A DNA stretch of 7,646 bases, from positions 1-7,646 of the forward strand of contig DIHI01000154.1 of NCBI GenBank assembly GCA_002420085.1. The letters run 5' to 3'. The notes under the pieces are model-generated. The model saw only the letters and a program-made list of their open reading frames with translations. It did no database searches and was not told the DNA's origin. The position numbers and the translations under genes are program-made. The first letter of the stretch is position 1. Each line of letters opens with the position of its first letter. Below, piece after piece: positions 6,079-7,646 of this stretch. Origin of the DNA: Lysobacterales bacterium UBA5700 (GTDB lineage: Bacteria; Pseudomonadota; Gammaproteobacteria; Xanthomonadales; Xanthomonadaceae).

Positions 6079-6228
6079 GTGCCGAGTCCGGCAGTCGCCG
6101 GGTTCCAGCCGCGATCGGCCATCGACCCGAGCAGCGGCCCGGCCTGCTGGCCTTGACCCGGTGCGCTCGTTGCGTGCCAGGTCGGTCCGCACCTTGTTTT
6201 CCCCACGTCGGGGCAGCATCTGCCTGTC

Positions 6229-7646
6229 ATGAACATCAACATCGAAAGCCGGAACGCCGGACACAACCCGCTGCTCGCCGACCATGAGCTGCCGGATTTT
6301 CCGGCCATCCTGCCCGATCACGTCAATCCTGCCATCGATCGGCTGCTGGCCGACTACCGTGCCGAAGTCGCCCGCCTGATCGCCGATCCCGAGGCCCGCG
6401 ACTTCGAGCGGCTGATGGCACCGCTGGAGCGCATGGCCGAACGTCTGGCCCGAGCCTGGGCACCGATCGGCCACCTGCATGGCGTCAAGGATTCCCCGGA
6501 ACTGCGCAGCGCCTACAACCAGGCCGAGCAGAAACTGGCCGAACACGACACCGAACTTGGCCAGAATCGGGCCTTGTTCGAGGCTGTCCGCGCCCTGCAC
6601 GCGCATCCCGAGTTCGCCGGTCTGGATCGTGCCCGACGGACCCTGGTCGAGGATGCCCTGCGCGAGTTCCGGCTGTCCGGGGTCGGTCTCGACGAGCCCG
6701 AACGCAGCCGGTTCAAGACCATCCAGACCGAATTGAGTGCCCTCAGGACCGGCTTCGCGGAGGCCGTGCTCGACGCCACCGATGCCTGGACCCGACCGGT
6801 CGCCGAACATGAGCTTGTCGGCCTGCCGGAGTCCGCCCGCGACATCCTGGCACAGGCCGCCCGTGATGCCGGCTGCGAAGGTCACCTGGCCACCCTGAAG
6901 GGACCAGCGGTGCAGGCCATCCTGACCTATGCCGGGGATCGCAGCCTGCGCGAAACGGTCTACACCGCCTACAACACCCGCGCTTCCGATCGCGGCCCAC
7001 ATGCCGGTCGCTTCGACAACTCCGAACGGATCGAGCGCATTCTCGCGCTCGGCCACGAATCGGCCCGCCTGATCGGCTTCGCCAGCGCCGCCCATGTCTC
7101 GCTGCAAGACAAGATGGCCGGCGACCCCGAGCGCGTGCTGGCCTTTCTGCATGATCTGGCGGAGCGTGCCAAACCGGTTGCCGAGCGTGAACTTGCCGAA
7201 CTGCGCGCGTTCGCTGCCGATCGACTGGGCCTGGCCGACCTCCAGCCCTGGGATGTCGCCCACGCCGCCGAGATGCTGCGTCAGTCGCGCTTCGACTTCA
7301 GCGAAGAGGATCTCAAGCCCTACTTCCCCTTGCCGGCCGTGCTGGACGGCCTGCTCGCCATTGCCGGCCGTGTGTTCGGGATCGCCTTCACCGAGCGTCG
7401 CGATGTGCCACTCTGGCATCCCGATGCCCGCTACTTCGACCTGATCGATGCTGACGGCAGCGTTCGGGCCGGCTTCTACCTCGACCTGTACGCCCGGTCC
7501 AGCAAGCGCGGCGGCGCGTGGATGGATGTCTGCCGCGAGCGCCTCGCCGACGGCAGCCACCGCCATCGCCCGGTCGCCTTCCTGACCTGCAATTTCGCCC
7601 CGCCGGTCGGCGAGCGGCCGGCCCTGCTCAGCCACGATGATGTCCT
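6229..7646 (+). CDS. prlC: Oligopeptidase A (M3 family), 3' part outside the window
   Basis: 472 codons are present with no stop; the full protein is normally about 680 aa. Oligopeptidase A is a cytoplasmic zinc endopeptidase that degrades short peptides, including cleaved signal peptides. The N-terminus, NPLLADHELPDFPAILPDHV (residues 13-32), closely fits the family, as do GHLHGVKDSPELRSAYNQAE (77-96), GFASAAHVSLQDKMAGDPE (284-302), GFYLDLYARSSKRGGAWMD (415-433) and LTCNFAPP (452-459). The sequence stops at LLSHDDV-L; in relatives the catalytic HEFGH motif follows within about ten residues, so it cannot be checked here. I chose the ATG at 6229 because the family motif begins soon after. No Shine-Dalgarno is evident, but a small hairpin (CCCC-ACGTC-GGGG, 6201-6213) lies just upstream. 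Dcp or thimet oligopeptidase is the alternative; the N-terminus favours oligopeptidase A. Confidence 0.92.
   Translation, partial: MNINIESRNAGHNPLLADHELPDFPAILPDHVNPAIDRLLADYRAEVARLIADPEARDFERLMAPLERMAERLARAWAPIGHLHGVKDSPELRSAYNQAEQKLAEHDTELGQNRALFEAVRALHAHPEFAGLDRARRTLVEDALREFRLSGVGLDEPERSRFKTIQTELSALRTGFAEAVLDATDAWTRPVAEHELVGLPESARDILAQAARDAGCEGHLATLKGPAVQAILTYAGDRSLRETVYTAYNTRASDRGPHAGRFDNSERIERILALGHESARLIGFASAAHVSLQDKMAGDPERVLAFLHDLAERAKPVAERELAELRAFAADRLGLADLQPWDVAHAAEMLRQSRFDFSEEDLKPYFPLPAVLDGLLAIAGRVFGIAFTERRDVPLWHPDARYFDLIDADGSVRAGFYLDLYARSSKRGGAWMDVCRERLADGSHRHRPVAFLTCNFAPPVGERPALLSHDDV

Noticed and set aside
6153..6181. Promoter for oligopeptidase A starting at TTGACC
   Set aside because: The -35-like box is good, but no acceptable -10 box occurs 16-18 bases downstream.
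5536..7635. Very long minus-strand open frame (699 aa) opposite the DUF1232 and oligopeptidase A genes
   Set aside because: It mirrors two genes with clear family motifs on the plus strand, its peptide is Gly/Ala/Gln-rich and matches no family I know, and GC-rich codon bias commonly keeps the antisense frame open.
1..7646. CRISPR array, tRNA or rRNA gene, or phage-defence cluster
   Set aside because: No regularly spaced repeats, no cloverleaf or rRNA-like segments, and no defence-type domains apart from the HigBA relic were seen on either strand.

Overview
This is a GC-rich bacterial chromosomal window, most likely from a gammaproteobacterium. The gene types (oligopeptidase A, DUF938 methyltransferase, Na/Pi cotransporter, YkvA-like DUF1232 protein, membrane M48 peptidase) and the codon bias suggest a Xanthomonadales/Chromatiales-like lineage. 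That placement is an inference; no rRNA or tRNA is present to confirm it.

Left edge (about 1-930) is accessory and decaying DNA, visibly more AT-rich at the far left. It holds a probable insertion-sequence end running off the window (1-57). Next comes a HigBA-type toxin-antitoxin relic on the minus strand: the toxin HigB has a one-base frameshift and no recognisable N-terminus, and the antitoxin HigA has lost its helix-turn-helix half. A fragment of an IS3-type OrfA transposase gene follows on the plus strand, broken by a 14-bp tandem duplication and ending near a 20-bp inverted repeat. I see no recognisable gene in 565-701 or 851-931.

From 932 to the right edge the DNA is orderly, with five housekeeping-like genes. 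On the minus strand are a 621-aa membrane M48 zinc metallopeptidase with a TPR-like C-terminal part (932-2797) and, upstream of it, a 201-aa DUF938 SAM-dependent methyltransferase (2968-3573). The 170-bp spacer between them contains two inverted repeats. Divergent from the methyltransferase, across a 124-bp spacer, is a Na/Pi cotransporter with a PhoU-like cytoplasmic tail (3698-5356). Downstream on the same strand are a 205-aa DUF1232 protein (5461-6078) and the first 472 codons of oligopeptidase A (6229 to the window end, cut just before its expected zinc-binding motif).

The core genes do not form one obvious pathway: two peptidases, one phosphate transporter, one methyltransferase and one small DUF1232 protein. 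The most notable points are the double decay of the toxin-antitoxin locus between two mobile-element traces, the contrast between strong Shine-Dalgarno sites on the acquired genes and none on the core genes, and several perfect palindromes in spacers. I did not find convincing evidence of a new multi-gene system.
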